Below the pieces are notes generated by a model that did not search any database, had not been told where the DNA came from, and saw nothing but the letters and a program-made list of their open reading frames with translations. Positions 33,695 to 41,305 of a stretch of DNA of 41,305 bases are shown in pieces. A program made the translations under genes and the position numbers. Origin of the DNA: an uncultured Clostridia bacterium (GTDB lineage: Bacteria > Bacillota > Clostridia > UBA1381); NCBI GenBank assembly GCA_944391225.1, contig CALXSS010000013.1, positions 1 to 41,305 of the forward strand. The letters are read 5' to 3'. Numbering within the stretch: position 1 is the stretch's first letter; every line of letters starts with the position of its first letter.

Positions 33695-34825
33695 ATGTTT
33701 AAAATACTCCACACTAACGGTCTTGCCCGCCGCGGTGAATTCCGCACGGTGCACGGAACAGTCCAGACTCCTGTTTTTCAGAATGTTGGCACGCTTGCCG
33801 CTATAAAGGGCGCCGTTTCGACAATGGATCTAAAGGAAATAGGCTGTCAGATAGAGCTTTCAAACACATATCATCTGCACCTGCGTCCCGGCGATAAGAT
33901 AGTCCATAAGATGGGCGGACTTCACAAATTCATGAACTGGGACAGACCTATACTTACAGACAGCGGCGGATTCCAGGTATTTTCCCTTGCCGGTCTGAGG
34001 AAAATAACAGAAGAAGGCGTGAGCTTCAGCTCGCACATAGACGGGCGTAAAATATTTATGGGTCCTGAGGAAAGTATGCAGATACAGTCTAACCTCGCCT
34101 CAACCATTGCTATGGCTTTTGACGAGTGCATAGAGAATCCCGCGCCGCGCGCTTATGTCAAGCGTTCAGTCGACAGAACATACCGCTGGCTGGAACGCTG
34201 CAAGGCGGAGATGACAAGATTAAACAGCCTTGATTCTACAATAAACAAAAATCAGCTGCTTTTCGGAATAAATCAGGGCGGCATATTCGACGATCTGCGC
34301 ATAGAGCATATGCAAAAGATAGCAAAGCTCGACCTTCCCGGCTATGCCATAGGCGGACTTGCAGTAGGAGAGAGCCATCAGGAAATGTACCATATTCTTG
34401 ACGTTGTGCTTCCGCACGCGCCGGAGGACAGACCAAGATACCTTATGGGTGTAGGCACTCCCTCCAATATAATTGAGAGTGTGGCGCGCGGCGTTGACTT
34501 TTTCGACTGCGTTATAGCCTCAAGAAATGCGCGGCACGCGTTCATATTCACCCGCAACGGTACAATGAATCTGCTGAATCAGAAGTATGAAACAGATCCT
34601 GCGCCTATAGACAGCGGCTGCGGCTGCCCGGCGTGCCGAAATTATTCGCGGGCGTATATACGCCACCTTTTCAAAGCAAAGGAAATGCTCGGCATGCGCC
34701 TTTGTGTTCTTCACAACCTGTATTTCTACAATCATCTTATGGAGGATATAAGAAAGGCAATAGAGGAGGACAGATTCGAGCAGTTCCGCGCCGAAAATGT
34801 GGAAAAGCTCGCCAGAAGAATATGA
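33695..34825 (+). CDS. tgt: tRNA-guanine transglycosylase
   Basis: Tgt swaps guanine-34 for preQ1 in tRNAs with GUN anticodons. The 376-residue length is the bacterial norm. The catalytic base is D89 in LTDSGGFQVFSL, and FFDCVIASRNARH holds the nucleophile Asp. The zinc site is the CGCPAC Cys cluster with the later His in LCVLHN. GAAAGGAATA precedes the ATG. It forms an operon with queA and ends at a good terminator. Confidence 0.97.
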   Translation: MFKILHTNGLARRGEFRTVHGTVQTPVFQNVGTLAAIKGAVSTMDLKEIGCQIELSNTYHLHLRPGDKIVHKMGGLHKFMNWDRPILTDSGGFQVFSLAGLRKITEEGVSFSSHIDGRKIFMGPEESMQIQSNLASTIAMAFDECIENPAPRAYVKRSVDRTYRWLERCKAEMTRLNSLDSTINKNQLLFGINQGGIFDDLRIEHMQKIAKLDLPGYAIGGLAVGESHQEMYHILDVVLPHAPEDRPRYLMGVGTPSNIIESVARGVDFFDCVIASRNARHAFIFTRNGTMNLLNQKYETDPAPIDSGCGCPACRNYSRAYIRHLFKAKEMLGMRLCVLHNLYFYNHLMEDIRKAIEEDRFEQFRAENVEKLARRI

Positions 34826-34835
34826 CATCGGTAAA

Positions 34836-34871
34836 GAGTCACAGCAAAAAACTTTGCTGCGGCTCTTTTTT
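34836..34871 (+). terminator. Terminator after tgt
   Basis: GAGTC-A-CAGCAAA pairs with TTTGCTG-C-GGCTC, followed by TTTTTT. Confidence 0.85.
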
Positions 34872-34931
34872 CGCATTTTCTGACATAATTTTATTATATA
34901 TGAATAAATTGTGAATTATACAAAGGTCTGC

Positions 34932-34960
34932 TTGACATTTAAATTAAATTCGAGTACAAT
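34932..34960 (+). promoter_or_regulatory. Promoter of the MarR-ABC exporter operon
   Basis: TTGACA (34932-34937) and TACAAT (34955-34960) are 17 nt apart. Confidence 0.75.
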
Positions 34961-34965
34961 GATTT

Positions 34966-34981
34966 ATGTAGGATACTACAT
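34966..34981 (+). promoter_or_regulatory. Likely MarR operator palindrome
   Basis: ATGTAG and CTACAT are perfect arms around GATA, lying on the predicted transcription start of the marR operon. Autorepression at such a site is usual for MarR regulators that head exporter operons. Confidence 0.5.
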
Positions 34982-35085
34982 TTTATTTTCGAGCTGCCGC
35001 ATCGACCGATACGGCTGTTATTTGTTTACGGTAGACAATATGAAACTTATGTTCACACTGTCTCTCTTCTCTAAGGATCAAGGGG

Positions 35086-35571
35086 GTGAATAATTTGTGC
35101 AAACCGAAAAGTATAGGCTTATATCTTAAGCTTATCAATCATATCATGATCTCAAATTTAGACACCTGTCTCAAGAAATATGATCTAACCTTTTCGCAAA
35201 TGGAGCTGCTTAATTTTCTGAGGATCCACGGCGGAGTTATGCCTCAAAAGGCTATCGAAAACGAGCTTTGCGTCAGACACACGTCTGTTGTAGGTATTTT
35301 GCAGCGCATGAACAAGAAGGGACTTGTTTCTGTTTCGGTAGACCCTGACGACAGACGCTGTAGGATCGTTACGCTTACAAGCAAGACAGATGACTTTTTT
35401 GAGGCGGCTGAAAACAGACGTATTGAGATCGAATCAAAGCTTACTGACGCGCTGACCCCGGAAGAGCGAAGCGACTTACTTGTTCTCCTTGAGAAGCTCT
35501 ACCGGAATTTATCAAAAGGAAAGGAAGATGTAAATGATAAAAAAACTCAGACGGTCAATAAGAGAATATAA
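35086..35571 (+). CDS. MarR-family transcriptional regulator
   Basis: The 161-residue winged-helix protein has the expected order: a helical N-terminus, the recognition region MPQKAIENELCVRHTSVVGILQRM, then the wing GLVSVSVDPDDRRCRIVTLT and a C-terminal dimer helix. GTG 35086 has AAGGA at 8 nt. TTG 35095, in frame, has the stronger AGGGGGTGA at 5 nt, so the start is not settled. The 3' end overlaps the first ABC gene by 38 nt. It probably represses its own operon and responds to a substrate of the exporter. Confidence 0.9.
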   Translation: MNNLCKPKSIGLYLKLINHIMISNLDTCLKKYDLTFSQMELLNFLRIHGGVMPQKAIENELCVRHTSVVGILQRMNKKGLVSVSVDPDDRRCRIVTLTSKTDDFFEAAENRRIEIESKLTDALTPEERSDLLVLLEKLYRNLSKGKEDVNDKKTQTVNKRI

Positions 35572-37258
35572 GATCTATTCCATACTTACTCCTGTAATAG
35601 TCATACTCGAAGTATTTATGGAAATTCTTATACCATTCCTTATGGCTACCCTTATAGACCACATCGAAGCTGGAAACATGAGCTTTATAGTTCAGATAGG
35701 AATAATACTGCTTGTATGCGCCGCTCTTGCACTTACATTCGGCGGTCTTGCCGGAAAATTTGCTGCAACAGCATCAGCTGGCTTTGCAAAAAATCTGCGT
35801 TTCGATATGTTCAAACGAGTACAGGAATTTTCTTTTGCAAATATAGACCACTTTTCTACCGGCGGTATTGTAACTCGTCTTACTACCGACGTTACAAACC
35901 TCCAGAACGCCTATCAGATGATAATACGTATAGCTGTAAGATGTCCTCTTACAATGATATGCGCGCTGATAATGGCTTTTGTAGTAAACGCAAAGCTCTC
36001 GCTTGTATACCTGATAATAATACCGGTGCTTGGTTTTATACTGTATCAGATAATGTCTCACGCTCATCCTATATTTGAAAAGATGTTCCATGTATATGAT
36101 AAGCTCAACAATGTTGTTCAGGAAAATCTTCACGGCATACGAGTTGTGAAATCATTCGTACGCGAGGATCATGAAGAAGAAAAATTCAACAAACAGGCAA
36201 AAAGAATATTCTCATATTCTACAGCAGCTGAAAAGCTCCTTGCTTTCAACGCTCCTGTAATGCAGTTCTGTGTATACACATGTATGCTTGTTATATTCTG
36301 GTTCGGCGCTCACTTTATAGTATCTGACACGCTCAGCACAGGTGAGCTGACAAGTATGTTTACATACACGATGCAGATACTTATGAGTCTTATGATACTT
36401 TCAATGGTATTCGTAATGATCACAATGGCTCGTTCTTCAGCTGAGCGTATAAGCGAGCTGCTCGACACCGAAACAGATATACGCAATCCTGAAAATCCGA
36501 TAACTGAGATCGAAAATGGAGATATCTATTTTGACCACGTTACATTTGCGTATAAAGGGCATTCACCGTGTCTTAAAAACATCTGTCTTGAGATACCATC
36601 AGGCAGCACAATCGGTATAATAGGCGGTACAGGTACAGGTAAATCAAGTCTTGTTCAGCTTATACCTCGTCTATACGATGTTATTGAGGGTCGTGTTACC
36701 GTAGGCGGCAAGGATGTACGCAGATACGACATAGAGGCTTTGAGAAACTCAGTTGCCATGGTTTTGCAGAAAAACGTGCTTTTCTCTGGTACTATCAAAG
36801 AAAACATGCGTTGGGGCAATGAAAACGCTACCGATGAGGAAATAAAGGCAGCATGCCATGCCGCGTGTGCAGATGAGTTTATCGACACATTCCCGCAGGG
36901 CTATGATACATACATAGAGCAGGGCGGAACGAACGTATCCGGCGGACAGCGTCAGCGTCTGTGTATCGCACGCGCGCTGCTGAAAAAGCCTAAGATACTT
37001 ATACTTGACGACAGCACCAGCGCAGTCGACACAAAAACCGATGCTTCAATACGCGAGGCTATGCAGAAAGCGATACCGGGTGCGACAAAGATAATAATTG
37101 CACAGCGTATTTCATCTGTTGAGCATGCCGATATGATAATCGTAATGAATAACGGCAGGATCGACGGCCAGGGCACTCATGAGGAGCTGCTCAAAACTAA
37201 TGATATCTACAGAGAGATCTATGAATCACAGGTGAAAGGAGGCGGCGAAGATGAATGA
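35534..37258 (+). CDS. ABC exporter half-transporter, subunit 1 (degenerate nucleotide site)
   Basis: The 574-residue protein joins a six-helix type IV exporter membrane domain (about 1-300) to an ATPase domain. Walker A is GGTGTGKS (364-371), the signature VSGGQ (468-472), and Walker B LILDD ends in D493 where Glu is normal. The switch His is replaced by Gln (IIAQRISS). These are the usual changes of the non-catalytic half of heterodimers such as BmrC. It pairs with the next gene, which it overlaps by 8 nt. Multidrug or lipid export is likely, but the substrate is unknown. Confidence 0.93.
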   Translation: MIKKLRRSIREYKIYSILTPVIVILEVFMEILIPFLMATLIDHIEAGNMSFIVQIGIILLVCAALALTFGGLAGKFAATASAGFAKNLRFDMFKRVQEFSFANIDHFSTGGIVTRLTTDVTNLQNAYQMIIRIAVRCPLTMICALIMAFVVNAKLSLVYLIIIPVLGFILYQIMSHAHPIFEKMFHVYDKLNNVVQENLHGIRVVKSFVREDHEEEKFNKQAKRIFSYSTAAEKLLAFNAPVMQFCVYTCMLVIFWFGAHFIVSDTLSTGELTSMFTYTMQILMSLMILSMVFVMITMARSSAERISELLDTETDIRNPENPITEIENGDIYFDHVTFAYKGHSPCLKNICLEIPSGSTIGIIGGTGTGKSSLVQLIPRLYDVIEGRVTVGGKDVRRYDIEALRNSVAMVLQKNVLFSGTIKENMRWGNENATDEEIKAACHAACADEFIDTFPQGYDTYIEQGGTNVSGGQRQRLCIARALLKKPKILILDDSTSAVDTKTDASIREAMQKAIPGATKIIIAQRISSVEHADMIIVMNNGRIDGQGTHEELLKTNDIYREIYESQVKGGGEDE

Positions 37259-39128
37259 TAAGAATATCAAAACCGCAAAGCGCAAAAGAGGTCCTGAACA
37301 GCCGGTAAAGGTGCTTGCAAGACTCCTTTCATATATCAAAAAATACAAGGTAAGATTTACTATAGTGCTTGTGTGCATACTTATAAGCGCGATTGTAGGT
37401 GTTGTTAGCTCTACATTCATACAGACGCTTATAGACGATTACATAATGCCTATGGTCTCAAGCGGCAGCACGAATTTTGCACCGCTCGCCAGAACGCTGC
37501 TTATGCTTGCCGGAATATTCCTTGTAGGCGTTCTCTCGACCTTTACGTACAATAGACTTATGGTAGTTGTTGCGCAAAGCGTATTGCTTGATATTCGTGA
37601 GGAAATGTTCAAGCATATGCAGTCGCTGCCTATAAAATATTTCGACACACATTCTCACGGCGATATGATGAGCTGCTATACTAATGATACCGATACGCTG
37701 CGTCAGATGCTTACACAGAGTGTTCCGCAGATGTTCTCATCAGCCATGACGATAATTTGTGTATTTACCGCAATGGTCAAAACAAGCATTCACATGACGC
37801 TGATCGTTCTTGTATTTGTTGCTATAATGATACTGCTGACCAAAAAAATCGGCGGTCAGAGCGGTAAATTCTTTATGCACCAGCAGCAGGCGCTCGGAGA
37901 TGTAAACGGTTACATCGAGGAAATGATTAACGGTCAAAAGGTCATCAAGGTATTCTGCCATGAGGAGGATGCTGAAAAAGACTTTAAGGTTAAGAATGAT
38001 AATTTGTTTTTACAGGCTGAGGCCGCAAATAAATTTGCAAATATTCTTATGCCTATAATGAACAATCTCGGAAATATTGAATATGTTGCAGTTGCCATGA
38101 TCGGCGGAGCGCTTGCCCTCAACGGAGTCGGTGGACTGACGCTTGGAGCCATAGTCGCATTTCTGAGCCTTACCAAGAGTTTCACAATGCCTATAAGCCA
38201 GATATCACAGCAGCTTAATTCAATAATCATGGCTCTTGCCGGCGCAAAGCGTATTTTCGATATGCTTGACTCAGAGCCTGAAACAGATGACGGCACAGTA
38301 ACACTTGTACGTGGAAGCATAGGCAGAGACGGCTCATTCAGAGACGATAAGCACGGTGACTGGCTGTGGAAAGATGGTGAGACCTACGTACCACTCAGGG
38401 GCGATGTTAAGTTCAAAAATGTGGACTTCGGATATGTTCCTGATAAAACGGTCCTGCATGACATAAGTCTTTATGCTGAACCAGGACAGAAAGTAGCATT
38501 TGTCGGCTCTACAGGCGCAGGAAAAACAACGATCACAAACCTTATCAACCGTTTCTATGATATTCAGGAGGGAACGATCACTTACGACGGCATAGACATA
38601 CACCGCATAAAGAAACCTGATCTGAGAAGCTCGCTTGGCATCATACTTCAGGATACGCATCTTTTCACAGGTAGCATACGTGACAATATCAGGTACGGCA
38701 GACCTGACGCTACTGACGTGGAGATTTGCACTGCTGCCAGACTTACAGGCGCCGATGAGCTTATCACAAGTCTGCCTGACGGCTATGACACTATTATTGA
38801 CGGCGACGGCGGAAGTCTTTCACAAGGACAGTGCCAGCTTATTGCTATAACGCGCGCGGCGGTTGCTGATCCTCCTGTTATGATAATGGATGAGGCTACA
38901 AGCTCCATCGATACAAGAACAGAGGCTATAGTACAGCGCGGCATGGACGCTCTTATGCAGGGCAGAACAGTATTCGTTATTGCCCATAGGCTTTCTACCG
39001 TACGTAATTCTGATGTTATAATGGTGCTTGACCACGGACGAATTATCGAACGCGGCAGCCATGATGAGCTTATCGCACAAAAGGGCACATACTACAGACT
39101 TTATACAGGAGCATTTGAGCTTGATTAA
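37251..39128 (+). CDS. ABC exporter half-transporter, subunit 2 (catalytic Walker B)
   Basis: The 625-residue partner has Walker A GSTGAGKT (419-426), Walker B MIMDE with the catalytic E548, and switch H579 (VIAHRLST). Its signature is LSQGQ (523-527), a change from LSGGQ. So the complex has one normal site (this Walker A/B with VSGGQ of subunit 1) and one degenerate site. An insertion of about 38 residues (348-385, rich in Gly, Asp and Trp) separates the membrane and ATPase domains. GAAAGGAGG precedes the ATG. Confidence 0.93.
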   Translation: MNDKNIKTAKRKRGPEQPVKVLARLLSYIKKYKVRFTIVLVCILISAIVGVVSSTFIQTLIDDYIMPMVSSGSTNFAPLARTLLMLAGIFLVGVLSTFTYNRLMVVVAQSVLLDIREEMFKHMQSLPIKYFDTHSHGDMMSCYTNDTDTLRQMLTQSVPQMFSSAMTIICVFTAMVKTSIHMTLIVLVFVAIMILLTKKIGGQSGKFFMHQQQALGDVNGYIEEMINGQKVIKVFCHEEDAEKDFKVKNDNLFLQAEAANKFANILMPIMNNLGNIEYVAVAMIGGALALNGVGGLTLGAIVAFLSLTKSFTMPISQISQQLNSIIMALAGAKRIFDMLDSEPETDDGTVTLVRGSIGRDGSFRDDKHGDWLWKDGETYVPLRGDVKFKNVDFGYVPDKTVLHDISLYAEPGQKVAFVGSTGAGKTTITNLINRFYDIQEGTITYDGIDIHRIKKPDLRSSLGIILQDTHLFTGSIRDNIRYGRPDATDVEICTAARLTGADELITSLPDGYDTIIDGDGGSLSQGQCQLIAITRAAVADPPVMIMDEATSSIDTRTEAIVQRGMDALMQGRTVFVIAHRLSTVRNSDVIMVLDHGRIIERGSHDELIAQKGTYYRLYTGAFELD

Positions 39129-39175
39129 GGATCATATATGCTTACCATTAGGCTAAGCTCCGAATATATCTAAAA

Positions 39176-39228
39176 AGAGGCTGCTCAAATCAGCAATTTT
39201 AAATGCTGATTTGTTGCAACCTCTTTTT
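39176..39228 (+). terminator. Terminator of the ABC operon, GGCTGTTGCAAA family variant
   Basis: AGAGG and CCTCT close the outer stem, and AAATCAGCA pairs with TGCTGATTT inside. The 3' side carries TTGCAACCTCTTTTTAT with a U tract. Confidence 0.8.
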
Positions 39229-39318
39229 ATTATGGGAGTAAAATAACAAAGAAATTTATATTATATAAAATGGAGTGTAATCATTAAGATCATAAGTATT
39301 GATAGTATATAATTATTC

Positions 39319-40113
39319 TCAAATCAAGCTGCTATAATTGATATAATTATAAATACATATAAGCATTATTACTATCAGCACTATATTAAATAAAGCATTT
39401 ATCTTTGTTATTTTTAGATGCTTTTTTATACACATGCCTGTGACGCCGCCAATAATGCCGCACCAAGCCATTATGACCAAAAGCATTATGGAAAACTCAG
39501 GAACTGTTCCGCGCCATATCTGCCATAACAGCGATGATATTTGGGAACACATAATAATAAATAAAGAATACGCAGCGGAAGTTTGGATACCAAACGAAAA
39601 CATTACAGATAAGAACATGATGTTTATTGGACCTCCTCCAATTCCGAGAAATGAAGAAAAAACACCAAGCACTGATCCTAATAGTGCGGCTACAGGGAAG
39701 CTGCGTATTTTAAACCTATGTACTCTTTTCCTGAACAGCGAATAGCTCAGCGTTATTGCAGTAAGTATAAAAAGGCAGATAGACTGTACTGCGCCCACAG
39801 CATTCCCGCTGTTGAATGTATTGATGATTTGAGAAAAAATGACCTTGCCAATTATACCTCCTATGGCAGCGCCAATCGAAATAGCAGCTGCCATAGGTAT
39901 ATTTATTTTTGTTTCTCCGGATATTTAACCCTTGATAACGGTATACGTACTCATACATAATACAGTAATTCCAGACAAAAAGCTGATTACTGTTACATCC
40001 ATTATTTTAAATGAATCAAGTACAGGCTTTATAATTACACCACCGCCGATGCCGACAATAGCGCCGACAGATGATGCGACAAAGCAGATCAAAGCAATGA
40101 TAAAATATATCAT
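39319..40113 (-). pseudogene. TSUP (TauE/SafE-type) permease with in-frame stop
   Basis: The frame from ATG 40113 to the stop at 39319 encodes a TSUP-family membrane permease, whose members move sulfonates, sulfite or related anions. Residues 1-62 carry the N-terminal repeat (VGAIVGIGGGVIIKPVLD). TAA at 39925-39927 interrupts it. The same frame then continues for ten codons and the remaining 191 residues, with the second repeat FSSFLGIGGGPINIMFLS. Only one base (for example TTA to TAA) separates it from an intact gene of about 264 codons. Its ATG overlaps the shifted stop of the DUF1961 gene (ATGA), so the two were coupled. It could also be a sequence error. Confidence 0.8.
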
Positions 40114-41068
40114 GATTCTTTCCTTATAGCTTCATATACTTTTAAGTCGGAATACTCGCCGATAAGAGGAGCTTTCTGCCTAAAGCCAATATAGCCCCTT
40201 CAAGATAATCTCCGTAAAGCTCTTCATTATCAGTAAATTCAAATGGCATGAGTTCTATTCCCGTAGCAGGATCGGTTATATAAAAGCGAACTATTTCTTT
40301 ATCTTTTATAACCTTTATCCTATATGGCTCGATAACGTCTTCTGCCGGCGGAAGAGGATCTGCTCCCTGCGCAACCATCTGAAAACCCGCGCTCTTTCTT
40401 AAATTGCATACATGGAAACAGCTTTCTTCATCAGTAGAATGTCTGTAATATGAAACATGGAATGCGTTAATATCTCCTGAATGATATAGCTTATATTGTC
40501 CGTCACGCTTAGCAAGAGATGGATCAAACAAATCTTTGCCGTTTTGACCATCCGCGCTAAAAAACATAATCGCCAATCCATCATCATTCAATGGCTTAAA
40601 GCTCCATTCAATTATAACTGAATCAGGTAATTTTTTATCGCACCAATAAACGTAGTTAGATGCCTGACCAAGCGACGGATCAAGATTGTTTTCTAATCTC
40701 ATTTTTCCGTCAGGAAAACTAACTGTCGCATCGCCTTCCATAACAAAATTTTTCGTGTCCTCTGCGCTTGCCAACGGGTTTTCATAGATCAAATTACCGT
40801 ATTCATATGAAATATCCCTATCAGTTATGGAAACTGTTTTTGTATCATCATCCCATGAAACATTTTTTCCTAAGGCTTCACTTACAGCGCGTATCGGAAG
40901 ATAGGTTGTGCCGTCCTTCAAAAACGGCTCAACTATGTTGCCATCTGCATCCTTTGGGATCAGCTTGTTTCCATTTATCAATATGCTTATTCCCTGCTGT
41001 GCCGCAGCCGCTGTAAAAGGAATAGCGGCTGCTATACAAAGAGCTATGATTTTATATTTCTTTTTCAT
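40110..41068 (-). pseudogene. Secreted DUF1961 (YesU-like) protein with copper-amine-oxidase-like domain, frameshifted at its 3' end
   Basis: The protein has a signal peptide (1-24, ending TAAAA) and a short copper-amine-oxidase-like segment (about 27-83, TTYLPIRAVSEALG). A DUF1961 beta-sandwich follows (about 88 on), with NPLASAEDTKNFVMEGDA, FFSADGQNGKDLFDPSLA and FHVCNLRKSAGFQMVAQGADP. YesU, a DUF1961 protein, lies in the Bacillus rhamnogalacturonan locus. In the open frame the last ~27 residues (to stop 40142) look unlike the family. One added G in the run at 40195-40198 restores GYIGFRQKAPLIGEYSDLKV and a stop at 40110. It is probably a real or artefactual one-base deletion. The open frame alone is 308 residues. 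Confidence 0.82.
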
Positions 41069-41109
41069 TATTATTATTCCTTTCTGGTTACTTTCACTCA
41101 GTAAGCAGG

Positions 41110-41305
41110 TTAATTTGCTTTTACGCCTATTTTTAAGTTATCAAGCTCTGTTGACCATTTGAAGTTTTTCTCGACTCTTACCGCCAAAACTTCTATAGCG
41201 CTAAAATCAACAGCGTCATTGAATGGCGCGTTACTGATTTTTGCAGAGGTTGATCCATCTGAAATGACTGCGTTGCAGACCTTTTTATCAAAATCAGCTT
41301 CTATT
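41110..41305 (-). CDS. Partial: C-terminal module shared with the rhamnogalacturonan lyase
   Basis: Only the last 64 codons are inside the window, ending TAA at 41110. The translated end includes FSAIEVLAVRVEKNFKWSTE and LDNLKIGVK, closely like residues 1068-1095 of the lyase at 15.1-18.4 kb (FAAIEVLAVRSERNWEWSTE). The catalytic part lies outside the window, so no function can be given beyond a probable secreted carbohydrate-active or binding protein. The DUF1961 gene starts 41 nt downstream, so they are likely one operon. Confidence 0.75.
   Translation of the reverse strand, partial: IEADFDKKVCNAVISDGSTSAKISNAPFNDAVDFSAIEVLAVRVEKNFKWSTELDNLKIGVKAN

Noticed and set aside
39894..39927. Frameshift as the cause of the split TSUP gene
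   Set aside because: Both parts are in the same reading frame; the break is one TAA codon, so a nonsense change explains it.
40190..40205. Programmed -1 frameshift in the DUF1961 gene
   Set aside because: GAAGGGGCT is not a classical X-XXY-YYZ slippery site in the zero frame and no clear downstream stimulator was found.

Overview
The window is from a low-to-middle GC, Gram-positive, strictly fermentative bacterium of the class Clostridia. The evidence is the gene set and order: rny-ymdB, the xpaC-telA pair, a yggS-sepF-ylmH-divIVA division cluster, carD-ispD-ispF, a lysine-riboswitch asd-dapA-dapB operon, a membrane H+/Na+ pyrophosphatase, and AAAGGA/GGAGG ribosome sites with consensus sigma-A promoters. 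Secreted pectin-backbone proteins carrying copper-amine-oxidase-like modules suggest a gut pectin degrader, Monoglobus-like or another Oscillospirales relative. That placement is inference.

Layout, left to right. (1) 1-2.9 kb, +: RNase Y, a structured RNA candidate ending in a U tract, and the YmdB phosphodiesterase. (2) 3.0-4.4 kb, +: an iron alcohol dehydrogenase behind a promoter with a Rex-like operator. (3) 4.4-8.0 kb, +: xpaC, telA and a patatin-like lipase. (4) 8.1-12.0 kb, +: a division operon headed by an HlyD-like protein, then yggS, sepF, ylmH and divIVA. (5) 12.2-14.9 kb, -: carD, ispD, ispF and a HAD-phosphatase/GtrA fusion. (6) 15.1-18.4 kb, -: a 1097-residue secreted rhamnogalacturonan lyase. 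(7) 18.8-22.7 kb: divergent hppA (-) and gdhA (+). (8) 22.7-24.2 kb, +: coaX and folE. (9) 24.2-28.7 kb, -: hsp33, a GtrB-like GT2 and two polytopic GT-C-like proteins. (10) 29.0-32.5 kb, -: tRNA-Leu(CAA) and the lysine branch genes under an L-box riboswitch. (11) 32.5-34.9 kb, +: queA and tgt. (12) 34.9-39.2 kb, +: a MarR regulator and a heterodimeric ABC exporter. (13) 39.3-41.3 kb, -: a damaged set made of a TSUP permease with an in-frame stop, a YesU-like DUF1961 protein with a late frameshift, and the end of a gene that shares its C-terminal module with the rhamnogalacturonan lyase.

Two repeat families link the intergenic regions. At least eight hairpins share the arm GGCTGTTGCAAA and sit mostly at gene ends, several with U tracts. 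Two copies of a ~158-bp MITE-like element with imperfect terminal inverted repeats lie at 12.0 and 28.7 kb. I saw no CRISPR array, transposase, rRNA or phage gene.

Most genes are housekeeping. The less ordinary items are the structured RNA between rny and ymdB, the MITE-like pair, the HAD-GtrA fusion, the orphan HlyD-like protein in the division operon, and the modular copper-amine-oxidase-domain pectin proteins with their decaying neighbours.
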